This document shows, piece by piece, positions 15,834 through 24,430 of a stretch of 46,242 nucleotides of DNA (position 1 is its first letter; every line of letters begins with the position of its first letter). The position numbers and the translations under genes are program-made. The notes below the pieces were generated by a model. The model had not been told where the DNA came from and did not search any database. It saw only the letters and a program-made list of their open reading frames with translations. Source of the DNA: Arthrobacter sp. H16F315 (lineage in GTDB: Bacteria > Actinomycetota > Actinomycetes > Actinomycetales > Micrococcaceae); the NCBI RefSeq assembly GCF_024124825.1, contig NZ_JAMXSS010000003.1:1-46242 (forward strand), given 5' to 3'.

Positions 15834-17662
15834 TGGGTGCACCAACACGGGCGCGGTACCTGCGCCAAAAGAACCGGGAAACGATCATCGGCGCTGCCGT
15901 CCTGATCGGTGTGCTTCTGTCCGTGGTGGCCGGCCTGAGCGTCGGCGGGTTCTACTCCACCGGCACCTGGGCGGGGCCGCAGATCGTCGTCCAGGAGCTG
16001 GTGAAGGGGCCGCGGGAGTTCTCCGGCCTGTATATCGCCGGGATGGGAACCGTCGCGGCTGTGATCGCGGCCGTCATCGTTGGCGGGTTGCTCCTGGCCC
16101 GGAAAGCATCCCCGAAGTCCTCCTGGGTGGACCCGGCAGCCCGGCACATGGCGGCGTTCAAGGAGGTCAAATCTCTTTCGGCCAAGGTCACGATCGCCGA
16201 TAACCGGAAGATGAAGTGCCAGGCTGACGGCTGGCCCGGTTTCGAACTGGGAAAGATCGTCCCCACGTCCCAGCCGTTGTACGCGAACGCTGAACTGGTC
16301 GGCCTGATCTTTGCCGGCCCTCGCGCCGGCAAGTCCGCCTCCTATGCGGTGCCGTTCATCCTGGACGCTCCCGGCGCGGTCATCGTCACCGAGAACAAGC
16401 GGTTCCTGACTGACGCTACCCGCGACGTGCGGGCCAAGAACGGCGGAAATATCTGGGTCTTTGACCCGCAGCGCATTGTCGGGGAAGCGCCGGGCTGGTG
16501 GTGGAATCCGCTGTCGATGGTCCATGACGCGGCCAGCGCATGGACTTTGGCTGACACGTTCGCCAAGGCCGAAATGGAATCCGTAGGAGAGAAGGGCTTC
16601 CAGTTCTTCGAGCTTCGCGCCACGCAGCTGCTTCGCGGGTTCTTCCTCGCGGCCGCCGTGAAAGGCCTGCCCTTGTCCACGGTGCAGGAATGGATTTCGG
16701 ATCGGGACGTGCGCGAACCTGAGGCCATCGCGATCCTGAACGAGACCCGCCACGTCGAGGTCCTGAACCAGCTGGCCAGCATCTTCTCCCCGGACTCCCT
16801 GCCCGAACGTTCCGGCGTGTTTTCCACGGCGCAGATCATGACTGAATGCCTGACCAACCATGAGATTGCGCGGTGGGTCAACCCTGTTGAAGGTGATGAG
16901 GTCGCCTCCCCGGAGGTTCCCGGTTCGGTGTACCGGGGACGCCGGCACTTCAACCCGGCAGAGTTCGTCCGCAGCAAGGACACCCTCTACTCGCTCTCCA
17001 AGGACTCGGCCGGTGGCGGCCGCGCACTGGTCACGGCCATGGCCGTGGCCGTGCTGGAAGCGGCCGTGGAATTCGCCACCGAATGCCCTGGGGGCCGGTT
17101 GCCTGTCCCCCTCTCGGCCATCCTGGATGAAGCGGCGAACGTCTGCCGCTGGTCCAAGCTGCCCAAGGAATACTCCCACTTTGGCTCCCGTGGAATCCTC
17201 GTGGCCACCATTCTGCAGTCCTACTCCCAAGGCGAATCCGTCTGGGGCGAAAAGGGCATGGAAGCCCTGTACCAAGCCGCCAACTGGGTCCTGTACCTGG
17301 GCGGCAACAAGCCTGGCCCCTTCCTCTCCAAAACCTCCGAAGCGGTCGGGGATTACTACTACACAACGCCCGGTTCACCCGGATCCAAGGATTCCCCCCG
17401 CGGTCCGGCCCAGGAACACCGTGACCGCATCTTCGATGTGGCCGAGCTCGCCGCCCTTCCCAAGGGCCGGGGCATCCTGATTACGGGCCAGAACCGGGCT
17501 GCCCTGGTCAAGTCCACCCCGTGGATGTGGACCAAGCACAAGGAAGCGGTCGAGGCGTCCCTTCGCGCCCATGACCCGCAGGCTGAAAGGACTATTCAGG
17601 ACGCTGTAGCCGAAGCCGAGTCTGTGCGCCGCAACCCTGACATGACGCCGGTGGCAGCGTGA
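15833..17662 (+). CDS. VirD4/TraG-like type IV coupling ATPase
   Basis: A 609-residue protein with two N-terminal membrane helices (about 19-40 and 67-88) and a cytosolic ring ATPase domain. Walker A is GPRAGKSAS at 162-170; Walker B is LSAILDEAAN near residue 430; the GSRGILVATILQSYSQ segment corresponds to the sensor/arginine-finger region of TraG-type proteins. It recruits the relaxase-DNA complex and hands it to the channel. ATG overlaps the preceding stop (TGATG). The family call is firm. Confidence 0.88.
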   Translation: MGAPTRARYLRQKNRETIIGAAVLIGVLLSVVAGLSVGGFYSTGTWAGPQIVVQELVKGPREFSGLYIAGMGTVAAVIAAVIVGGLLLARKASPKSSWVDPAARHMAAFKEVKSLSAKVTIADNRKMKCQADGWPGFELGKIVPTSQPLYANAELVGLIFAGPRAGKSASYAVPFILDAPGAVIVTENKRFLTDATRDVRAKNGGNIWVFDPQRIVGEAPGWWWNPLSMVHDAASAWTLADTFAKAEMESVGEKGFQFFELRATQLLRGFFLAAAVKGLPLSTVQEWISDRDVREPEAIAILNETRHVEVLNQLASIFSPDSLPERSGVFSTAQIMTECLTNHEIARWVNPVEGDEVASPEVPGSVYRGRRHFNPAEFVRSKDTLYSLSKDSAGGGRALVTAMAVAVLEAAVEFATECPGGRLPVPLSAILDEAANVCRWSKLPKEYSHFGSRGILVATILQSYSQGESVWGEKGMEALYQAANWVLYLGGNKPGPFLSKTSEAVGDYYYTTPGSPGSKDSPRGPAQEHRDRIFDVAELAALPKGRGILITGQNRAALVKSTPWMWTKHKEAVEASLRAHDPQAERTIQDAVAEAESVRRNPDMTPVAA

Positions 17663-18507
17663 GCGGCACCGCTGAACAGAACGGCCAGTTCCCGGAAGAG
17701 CACCTTCCGGGAACTGGTCTGCTCTTTGAGGAAACTGACGCCGAACAAGACACGGGCACGCCTCCCGCTGCTCCGGCCGATAGCCAGGACGACTGCGCAG
17801 CTGAGCTTCCCTCGCCCGGTGCTGGCGGTGCTGCGCTGGCCGGGCTGGACCCCGCGGCCATGGAGGACCTGGTGGCAAAGGTTGCTCTCCGTCGCTACAC
17901 CAAACGTCTCGAAGCCGAAGTGGACGCCCGGCTTGATCAGCTGGACTGGTCCGCCGTCACCGAAAGCATCGACTCGCGCTTGGCCGGCGACGTTGCAGAA
18001 GCCGCGGGGGTGGATACCTCGACCGGGGAAATCACTAACAGCACTGATACCCAGGTTGATGCCGAAGCACCGGCCGCCGAGGACACGGAAGAGACTCCCG
18101 AGCCTGCTTTCCGTACCGTGTACGACTTCTACGAAGGCATCTACGGGCCGCTCTATGAACACTACGATTCACGCCCGGGCGTCCTCGCCCAACGCGGGAC
18201 CCCGCCCATCCAGTGGTGCCGGCAGTGGTGGAACCACGAGTCGGTCATGATGCGCCTGACTGCCCTTTGGCAGGCCTACGAAGTCGCCTACGCCGAAGGC
18301 GGCGGCGCACTGAGTACCTGGATGCTTGATCACGCTGACCGCCATTTTGACCGGATCATGGCCGAAGGGGGGCCGCTGTCAGAATGCCGCTCGGACCACG
18401 GCCACAACATGACCCGCTATCCCGTTGACCCGCTGCCCGAAGGCCTGAACCTCGACGCAACAACCGTCCAGCCAGCACCGTCTGGCAACGAAAGGAAAAC
18501 TGCATGA
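17659..18507 (+). CDS. DUF4913-like protein
   Basis: A 282-residue protein. The first 150 residues are acidic and disordered; residues 80-105 (AMEDLVAKVALRRYTKRLE) form a helix. The C-terminal domain has WCRQWWNHESVMMRLTALW, then STWMLDHADRHFDRI and a closing ECRSDHGH, which matches DUF4913 as I remember it, a family found after the coupling protein in actinobacterial elements. Conserved Trp, His and Cys might bind metal. GTG overlaps the coupling-protein stop. Possibly a relaxosome or coupling adaptor; function unproven. Confidence 0.7.
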   Translation: MSGTAEQNGQFPEEHLPGTGLLFEETDAEQDTGTPPAAPADSQDDCAAELPSPGAGGAALAGLDPAAMEDLVAKVALRRYTKRLEAEVDARLDQLDWSAVTESIDSRLAGDVAEAAGVDTSTGEITNSTDTQVDAEAPAAEDTEETPEPAFRTVYDFYEGIYGPLYEHYDSRPGVLAQRGTPPIQWCRQWWNHESVMMRLTALWQAYEVAYAEGGGALSTWMLDHADRHFDRIMAEGGPLSECRSDHGHNMTRYPVDPLPEGLNLDATTVQPAPSGNERKTA

Positions 18508-19697
18508 ACCGGGAAGAACGCCGCCGCCAGGAAAAAGCCAACCGCCAACCGGGACCATCGCAAAAGACCATCGCGCCGCATCGGATTGACGCCGAAAATC
18601 AGGACTTCATAGCCGGAACCATCTTCGTCCACGGTGCAGCCGGCATCCGCCCCGATACAGACGGGCCAGCCCTGCCGCCTCTGTTCGTAGTGCTTCTGGA
18701 TAAGAAAGCGCTGACCCCCGCCCCGGAGCTGATGCATCTCTTTGACCTGTTCGACGCCCAGGGAACCGTCAAAATCAATGACCAGTTGCAGGGCACCGCC
18801 CGCTGGGGGGCCATGCCAGCCGGGAATGGCCAGATGCTCGCCAAGCTGGAACTGAACCTTGCAGCACCCGTGAGGACACGTCCTTCATTCCTTCTGCTGG
18901 CAGACAACTACAAAGACATTTGGGACATCCCCGCCACGGCAGGCTACGTACTGGGCATCACGACCACCGAACGGTTCTATGCGCTGAGCGATTCCAGTTC
19001 CTACGCTGACGCACTGGAAGCGTGCATCGTTATGCTGCCCGAGCCCAGTAACGCGGCGCAGATGCTCAGCGAGCATTACAGCACCACCGACACACCGTTC
19101 TCGCCGGACGCGTCCCCTCTGCTCATCTTCAACGAAGACGACACCGACAACATGCGCTACCAGGTCGGAATCGCCACAGGCCCTGACGGGGAAGTGGTGT
19201 ATCCCTTTATGCTGCTCCGGCCCACAGGGATCACGCAGATCGCCCTGGGTGATGGTTCCGTTCCCAAAGCGATCTCGTCGGCCTACGCCGAACGCGGCCT
19301 GCATTGGTTTGATGCTCGGGCTTCAATCAAACGCGCCGAGGGCTGGGCATGGAGGGAACAGGGCAATGACTTCATCATCACTGACGCAGACGGCGTCCTT
19401 GTCGCGTCCTTTGCGCCGCAGACAACGGGAGCCGAAGGAAAGTGGCTCGACGCAGTGCGGACCACGGGAACCCTTGTCCTGAACATCGGAGACGAACTGG
19501 TGATGGACGATGGAATCTCAACACGAGAGCAAATGATCACCGCGCATGATCGGGGCAACGTTGTTACCGGGCTCATCCTGCACGCCAGCGCCTCATCGGC
19601 ATCCGAGGCGGCAGACCCGGAAGCTGTCCTCGAAAGCACCCAGGACGACGCGGAGGCCGATACCCGCCCGTGGTGGAAACGCCTCTTCCGATCCTGA
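18504..19697 (+). CDS. Last gene of the conjugation operon, unknown
   Basis: A 397-residue soluble protein beginning MNREERRRQEKANRQ, a basic helix. The body alternates strands and helices with no catalytic signature I can name: ALPPLFVVLLDKKALTPAPE, YVLGITTTERFYALSD and LLIFNEDDTDNMRYQVGIA are the most regular stretches. It ends WWKRLFRS. ATGA overlap with the DUF4913-like gene. A perfect hairpin follows the stop, closing the operon. It could be plasmid-specific rather than part of the core channel. Confidence 0.6.
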   Translation: MNREERRRQEKANRQPGPSQKTIAPHRIDAENQDFIAGTIFVHGAAGIRPDTDGPALPPLFVVLLDKKALTPAPELMHLFDLFDAQGTVKINDQLQGTARWGAMPAGNGQMLAKLELNLAAPVRTRPSFLLLADNYKDIWDIPATAGYVLGITTTERFYALSDSSSYADALEACIVMLPEPSNAAQMLSEHYSTTDTPFSPDASPLLIFNEDDTDNMRYQVGIATGPDGEVVYPFMLLRPTGITQIALGDGSVPKAISSAYAERGLHWFDARASIKRAEGWAWREQGNDFIITDADGVLVASFAPQTTGAEGKWLDAVRTTGTLVLNIGDELVMDDGISTREQMITAHDRGNVVTGLILHASASSASEAADPEAVLESTQDDAEADTRPWWKRLFRS

Positions 19698-19709
19698 CCC
19701 CTGCACAGG

Positions 19710-19744
19710 AGGGCCCTGCACACCAACGGTGTGCAGGGCCCTCT
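19710..19744. terminator. Terminator 1 after the conjugation operon
   Basis: A perfect 16-bp stem (GAGGGCCCTGCACACC with GGTGTGCAGGGCCCTC) and an AAC loop, followed by TTG. It is shared with the convergent gene ending at 19761. The stem is nearly the same as the hairpin at 20661-20688, so the two bracket the gene between them. Confidence 0.8.
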
Positions 19745-19760
19745 TGCGTGCCGCCAGCCG

Positions 19761-20576
19761 CTACTGGTCTGATTCCTGGCCACCGCTAATGCGACGCAGC
19801 ATATTCGCGAGAAGGATGGCCGAGTCAGCGGCCACCCCCGCATAGCGACGGTTTATTGTTGCGCCATGCTTGACTCCCTGGGCCTGCTCAATCGCTAAAC
19901 GGACAAGCTTCCGAAGAGCTGCGTTCTCCGAACCAGCAAGATCGACCTCGATCACGCGGTCCAAACGATTTTTCGTTTGGGCTACAGGAGGTTCTTCCTC
20001 ACCCTCGGGCAGGTGCCGCGCCGGGACATAGGCTGCCTCAGACAGGCGTTCCAGGATGATCACGCAGTCGTTGCCGACATTGCGGTAGTCCTGTTCGGTC
20101 CTGGCGTTCGCGAAGTGGCGTCGAAGTTCCGTGATTTCTTCGTCAACTCGGGTCCAACCGGTCCGTGGCTGAGTGGTTACAGGTTCAGCGAGGACCGACG
20201 CGACCGTACCCGCTTCCAAATCTGCGAGCTGTTCGTGCAAGGGGTCAAATAGCTCAGCAAGGATCTGACGCCGAGCTTGCCACGAACCGTAGCCGTTGTT
20301 GTTTTTCCAGTAGGTGTAGAACCCGTCAAAGTCTGTGAATGGCGGCTGAAAATCCACCGATAGGCGCTTCAATACGGCTCGCAAGGCGGCCATAACGGCG
20401 CGGGACTCAGCCTGCGAAATCCTCGGATTGTTGTCCGTGCCACGGCTGCGATATTCGTCATGGACAAGCCTGGCCAAAGGAACAGCAATCTCTACGTCAG
20501 TGGCATCCTGGAGTGGCCCCGCATGGATTCGTTCTATGAGTTCGGTATTCAACCGGTACTGCTGGGGCGTCCACAC
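19761..20576 (-). CDS. Candidate abortive-infection/HEPN-like protein
   Basis: A 271-residue soluble, helical protein. Residues 75-115 contain FDGFYTYWKNNNGYGSWQAR with a following ELFDPLHEQL, a segment I have seen in uncharacterised proteins of mobile elements. The C-terminal 60 residues (ENAALRKLVRLAIEQAQGVK, then HGATINRRYAGVAADSAILL) resemble the final helices of HEPN/Abi_C-like domains in abortive-infection proteins; this is a weak resemblance. The only in-frame start is GTG 20576. Adding one T to the T-run at 20598-20602 would extend it to an ATG at 20617 (MRETDFFEEVEAADV), so the true N-terminus may be frameshifted. It is a single gene between two twin terminators, an arrangement typical of swapped cargo. 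Confidence 0.55.
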   Translation of the reverse strand: MWTPQQYRLNTELIERIHAGPLQDATDVEIAVPLARLVHDEYRSRGTDNNPRISQAESRAVMAALRAVLKRLSVDFQPPFTDFDGFYTYWKNNNGYGSWQARRQILAELFDPLHEQLADLEAGTVASVLAEPVTTQPRTGWTRVDEEITELRRHFANARTEQDYRNVGNDCVIILERLSEAAYVPARHLPEGEEEPPVAQTKNRLDRVIEVDLAGSENAALRKLVRLAIEQAQGVKHGATINRRYAGVAADSAILLANMLRRISGGQESDQ

Positions 20577-20660
20577 ATCGGCCGCCTCTACTTCTTCAAA
20601 AAGTCAGTCTCTCGCATTGTGCGAGTCTAGCCAGCCGTGCCGAGTTCCAACGCAGCGAAA

Positions 20661-20688
20661 GGCCCTGCACACTGATGTGTGCAGGGCC
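20661..20688. terminator. Terminator 2, twin of the one at 19710
   Basis: GGCCCTGCACAC and GTGTGCAGGGCC form a 12-bp perfect stem with a TGAT loop, followed by CTCTTGCTGTTT. The stem and the CTCTTGC tail match terminator 1. It lies just after the stop of the leftward mobilisation operon (20709) and upstream of the candidate defence gene. Confidence 0.8.
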
Positions 20689-20708
20689 CTCTTGCTGTTT
20701 GGTGATGC

Positions 20709-21980
20709 TTAGCGGCCGCGTGTGCGGTTCTTGCTTTGTGCCTGGGTCTTGGTCGCAGAGGCTGCCCGTGTTTTCCCGGCTTTCGCGCCCTTGCCGGCAG
20801 CGGCGTGGGTGATGGGGTACTTCTGGATCTTCTCGCCCTGCATTCGGGCCCTGACGGCTTGCTCGGGCACACCGGCTGTGACCAGCTGCTCTTCAAGTGC
20901 TGCCCGGTGTTCAGCGGTGCCGTAGGCGGTCGCTGCACGGTCGGAGGCAGTATGGCCGGCCCTTTCGTGGGCGGCGGCGTCGTGGGCCGCTGTCTGGGCA
21001 TTTACGTGGGATTGAACAGCCTCCGGGTCCCGGTGAAGGAACTCTTCCCGGTACCACTCTTCTTCCAGCGCTGTCGGTCCGGTCCGCTGCTCCCGCGCCG
21101 CGTCCTCCTTGGCCTGGTCCGCCCGGGCGTATTCGGCCACGGCCACGGCTTTGTATCCCTCGGCTTCCCGACGAAGCTTGCCGTCGGAACCCTCTGTGTA
21201 GAACCTGCCTATGTCCTGTTCCGGGGCGGTCTTGCCCTGTCGTGTCAGGAATTCCTGACGGCGCTGCTCTGCTTCTCGCTCCCGCGTCTCTGCCCTTGCT
21301 GGTTCCCGTTCCTCATAACGCTTGCGTGCTGCCAGGTACTCGGGATCGTAGCGGTTGATCTGTGAGGCCCCGGCGGCCAGCCAGTCCCTCACCAGCTGAT
21401 CTTTAGCCTGAGGACTGTTTGCCTGGACTTGACCCAGAATGTGGTCCTGGTAGTCCGGGCTTTGAGTGGTGATGGCCCAGCGTTCGGCTGCTGCCTGAAC
21501 AGCTTCCGGTGCCTGGGCCGTGGACCGCTCGGCAGGTGCCAGCTCCATCCAGGTCTCCAAGGTGGCGTCCCGGTCGTGAGCGGCGTCAATGCGCTGCTGG
21601 TCCTGCACAACTTCGTTGATATCGAAGCCGAAACGCTGCTGCAGCTGGGTGCGGATATTGTCCTCGGCCGCTGCGGCCGCGGGGTCGTGGTCCTTCCATG
21701 CTGTGGCGATGCGGTAGGCATCAACAATGTCTGCCTGCCCGGCAGATTCCCACCACTGGTTCCCGGCTGTCGGGGCCAGTGCCGTTACAGCTGCGAGCCG
21801 TTCGGAGTCGAACGCCAGCCGGGCCATGGAACCGCGCCGGCTGTTGTCGGCACGTGCTTGTTCGGAGTGTTGTTTCCACGTTCGTGCAGCTGCCGAACCG
21901 ATCTGCGCGGCCATGGCCAGCGCGTGCTGAAAGCTCTGTTCCACAAAATCATCAACGCCGTCAGATTCGCTCAACGTCAT
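20709..21980 (-). CDS. Mobilisation-operon protein sharing the relaxase C-terminal motif
   Basis: A 423-residue, highly charged and mostly helical protein rich in Ala, Glu, Gln and Arg, with likely coiled coils at about 215-330. No enzymatic motif is visible. Near the C-terminus it has LEEQLVTAGVPEQAVRAR followed by MQGEKI, then a basic Lys/Arg/Ala/Gln tail. The relaxase encoded immediately upstream ends with LEEQLRAAGLPEQTIRAR then LQAEKI and a similar basic tail. The shared tail suggests recognition by the same partner, most simply the coupling protein, so this may be a protein transferred with the DNA. ATGA overlap with the relaxase; AAAGGCAGGGG precedes the ATG. Confidence 0.6.
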   Translation of the reverse strand: MTLSESDGVDDFVEQSFQHALAMAAQIGSAAARTWKQHSEQARADNSRRGSMARLAFDSERLAAVTALAPTAGNQWWESAGQADIVDAYRIATAWKDHDPAAAAAEDNIRTQLQQRFGFDINEVVQDQQRIDAAHDRDATLETWMELAPAERSTAQAPEAVQAAAERWAITTQSPDYQDHILGQVQANSPQAKDQLVRDWLAAGASQINRYDPEYLAARKRYEEREPARAETREREAEQRRQEFLTRQGKTAPEQDIGRFYTEGSDGKLRREAEGYKAVAVAEYARADQAKEDAAREQRTGPTALEEEWYREEFLHRDPEAVQSHVNAQTAAHDAAAHERAGHTASDRAATAYGTAEHRAALEEQLVTAGVPEQAVRARMQGEKIQKYPITHAAAGKGAKAGKTRAASATKTQAQSKNRTRGR

Positions 21981-23827
21981 CCCCTGCCTTTCTGTTGATC
22001 CCTGCTCTGTTGTGTTTTCTGTTCCGGTCCGTGTGTCGCTGCCCTGGACGGGCTGGGCGGGGGTGTCTTTCCCTGTGCGGGCCGTGGCCCGGTGGTGATG
22101 ATCTTCTCTGCCTGGAGTCGTGCCCTGATGGTCTGCTCCGGCAACCCGGCCGCGCGCAATTGTTCTTCGAGAACTTCCAGCCGGGGCCGTGGCTTCTGCA
22201 CCGCGGCAGCGGCCTCGCCCTGGGACGTTCCCATGGGCCGTTCAAGGAGGGCCACCGACGTGTCAGCTGCGCCCTTCATGGGTGCGTTGCCGCCAACGTG
22301 CGGGCGGATCGGGTTCCCGTCCACGGACAGGTATGCGCGCTGGACTTGCGTCAGCTTTTCCCTGACCTCGCGGGAGAGCCGGTCTGTAGCGTGTCCGTAG
22401 TCGTGCGCCTTGAAGGCCTTCCCCAGCTGCGTTCCGAAATCACTCCATGCAGCCAGGACGGCTGATGCCCCCGCCCGCCTGGACATTCCGATGGCTTGGT
22501 GGGTTGCGATCCCGGCGATGACTTCCCGTGTGGGAACGACGGCGCGCTTGGGTTCCTCGGCCAGCTGCGCGTGACGGGCGAAAAGGTCTGCCGCCTCGGC
22601 AAGGTTCCGGGCGGCCGCGTCGCCTTCTGCCCCTGCTGCAACACTCCATGCCGAAAGCACCCCTGCACCTTGCCGGGCGATCTGAGCGAAGCGTGCCGGG
22701 TCAGTTCCCGGCACATCCCGGAATAGTGCAGCAACGTCCTTCATTTCGCGGAAGAACTCGTTCACTACCTCAGCTGAAATCACGTCGGCTCCAGCTGGCA
22801 CGGCGGTGGCGAAGGCACGGTTCTTCTGTGCTGCTTTCCACTCCGGCACGGCTGCCGACAGATCAGTGTCGGGCCATTGCTGGCGCAAGGCCGGCAACGA
22901 CAGATCTTTGGCCAGGGTTCCCCCGCCGTACCAGATAGGACGCTCCCCCGACTGGGGACGGAATGCCACGGAATACCCGGCAACAGCTGATGTGCTGCCT
23001 TTGGCGAAGTAGGGCCGGACCAGCAACCCTGAGCCACGGAGCCGCTGCACGTACTCGGCTTCCGTGCGCGCACCTGCACCTGCGCCGCGCAGTCGTCGTG
23101 CCAGTTCAATGCGTGGCTGTTCAATGGTCTTCTGAGCGCTGATCAGATGTTCACGGGCAGTCTTGTCCAGCATTGCCCAGGGCACCATGGAATGGTCTGC
23201 TTTGGCCTGCCGCGTGTAGGAAGCTTCAGCGCGCCGGCGGGCCAGTGATTCCAGTTCGCCGGGCTTGGTTCCCTTGGTCTTGAGGCCCTGTCCCAGGACA
23301 CGCAGGCCCATGTCCTTTTCGATGACACGGGCGGCCTTCTGGGACTTGAACTTGCTCTTGTAATCGCTCCACCAGGTACCGTCTTCACGGATCATGGAGA
23401 TAGCAAGGTGGACGTGGTCATTGCCGTTCTTGCTCAGTCCATGCCGGATCGAAACCCACCGGCACGCGGCCTTACCGTCGGACCCGTCCAGGCCCATCTC
23501 CGCGACGTACTTGCGTGAGACGGTTTCCCAAAACTCGTCGTCCCGGCTGCCGCTCTCTCCCAGCTGGTCCGGGTCCAGGGAAAGCGACACGTGCAGCACG
23601 TGGGAACGGTCATTCCCATCCGGCCGGAATGCCTTCTTTGCAAAGTCCATTTCACGGCCAAGCTCGCGGCTGTTCTCAGCGTCGAGCTCCTGCCCGTCGA
23701 GCACGGAAACGATGTGCTCGGATGCGCAAACCACGTGCATGTTCGTGTGCTCGTTAGCCCGTCCAGGACCGGCAAGGTACTGGATCAGTCCGAACATGCG
23801 GCTGCCCGTACTCACGTTGGGAATCAT
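21977..23827 (-). CDS. Conjugative relaxase (MOB-P/Q-like, VirD2/MobA type)
   Basis: A 616-residue protein. The relaxase domain is in residues 1-260: Tyr17 in MFGLIQYLAG is the candidate nicking tyrosine, SHVLHVSLS at 75-83 is the second conserved strand, and NDHVHLAISM (HVH at 138-140) supplies metal-binding histidines. The middle is helical. The C-terminus holds the PEQTIRAR motif shared with the downstream protein and a basic tail. It nicks oriT, stays covalently attached and pilots the strand through the T4SS. GGAGC precedes ATG 23827; the start overlaps the stop of the accessory gene. Confidence 0.85.
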   Translation of the reverse strand: MIPNVSTGSRMFGLIQYLAGPGRANEHTNMHVVCASEHIVSVLDGQELDAENSRELGREMDFAKKAFRPDGNDRSHVLHVSLSLDPDQLGESGSRDDEFWETVSRKYVAEMGLDGSDGKAACRWVSIRHGLSKNGNDHVHLAISMIREDGTWWSDYKSKFKSQKAARVIEKDMGLRVLGQGLKTKGTKPGELESLARRRAEASYTRQAKADHSMVPWAMLDKTAREHLISAQKTIEQPRIELARRLRGAGAGARTEAEYVQRLRGSGLLVRPYFAKGSTSAVAGYSVAFRPQSGERPIWYGGGTLAKDLSLPALRQQWPDTDLSAAVPEWKAAQKNRAFATAVPAGADVISAEVVNEFFREMKDVAALFRDVPGTDPARFAQIARQGAGVLSAWSVAAGAEGDAAARNLAEAADLFARHAQLAEEPKRAVVPTREVIAGIATHQAIGMSRRAGASAVLAAWSDFGTQLGKAFKAHDYGHATDRLSREVREKLTQVQRAYLSVDGNPIRPHVGGNAPMKGAADTSVALLERPMGTSQGEAAAAVQKPRPRLEVLEEQLRAAGLPEQTIRARLQAEKIITTGPRPAQGKTPPPSPSRAATHGPEQKTQQSRDQQKGRG

Positions 23828-24207
23828 CGTTGACCAAGCTCCAACAACGTGTCATTGATACGCGCGGCCGTTCGTTGAACGGCTGTGATCGCCGCGTGGG
23901 CCTCAGCCGGAAACTCACCGGTCGCATTGGCATGCTTAGCCAGTTGGTTCACGTTGTTACCCAACGCGCGCATCATGTTCCGGATCGCCGTCAGCTCGTC
24001 GCGGATCTCCACACCAACGACTAACGTTTCCGTCCGTCCCTCTGCCATGGCCGCATCAAACAACAGCGCCGGAACCGTCTTCCGGGCCTGCTCGGCTTTC
24101 ACAACCAGGGCAGCAGCTTCCTCATCGGAAGCGGTCACTTGCCATGAATGACGGCGACCGCCCGTCACGTTCGCTCGGCGACGACGACGTTCCGCCACGA
24201 TCACCAC
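23824..24207 (-). CDS. MobC-like relaxosome accessory protein
   Basis: About 127 residues. A basic start ERRRRRANVTGGRRHS is followed by strand WQVTAS and helices DEEAAALVVKAEQARKT, like a ribbon-helix-helix DNA-binding domain. The C-terminal half has the MobC signature LGNNVNQLAKHANATG. It binds near nic and helps the relaxase open the strands. The frame is open back to 24267, but a perfect hairpin (CCCCCA/TGGGGG) and oriT-like sequence lie there, so a GTG near 24207 is preferred; the exact start is uncertain. Overlaps the relaxase by ATGA. Confidence 0.75.
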   Translation of the reverse strand: MVIVAERRRRRANVTGGRRHSWQVTASDEEAAALVVKAEQARKTVPALLFDAAMAEGRTETLVVGVEIRDELTAIRNMMRALGNNVNQLAKHANATGEFPAEAHAAITAVQRTAARINDTLLELGQR

Positions 24208-24240
24208 CCCCAAACTCTGCTCTAATGCCCAGCGCAGCGA

Positions 24241-24378
24241 CCCCCATAACCTGGGGGACGCAAACACCAGTTTGCCACCAACCGAGCGCGAAAGCGAGGT
24301 TCGAGCGCGCTTATCGTAGATAAGTGCCCAGCTTGCTCCGCTCTGGACTATTTGCAGGTTTTCGCACCTCTGGTGCGA
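24241..24378. other. Candidate origin of transfer (oriT)
   Basis: This stretch sits between the mobilisation operon and the divergent gene at 24431 and has three perfect inverted repeats: CCCCCA/TGGGGG (24241-24257), CTTATC-GTA-GATAAG (24310-24324) and TCGCACC-TCT-GGTGCGA (24362-24378). The middle one runs directly into TAAGTGCCC (24321-24329), which resembles the TAAGTGCG-CCC nic core that follows the inverted repeat in RSF1010-type origins. Placement next to MobC and relaxase genes supports the call; the nick position is an inference. Confidence 0.5.
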
Positions 24379-24395
24379 GTCGGGTAAAAGCCGGG

Positions 24396-24424
24396 CTGAC
24401 AGCCGCTCTGCGCGCCGGTAGGCT
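24396..24424 (+). promoter_or_regulatory. Promoter for leaderless gene 24431
   Basis: CTGACA (24396-24401), a 17-base spacer and TAGGCT (24419-24424), then exactly six bases to the ATG. Transcription would start at or next to the A of the start codon. This is the best-formed promoter of the leaderless set. Confidence 0.6.
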
Positions 24425-24430
24425 CATGCC

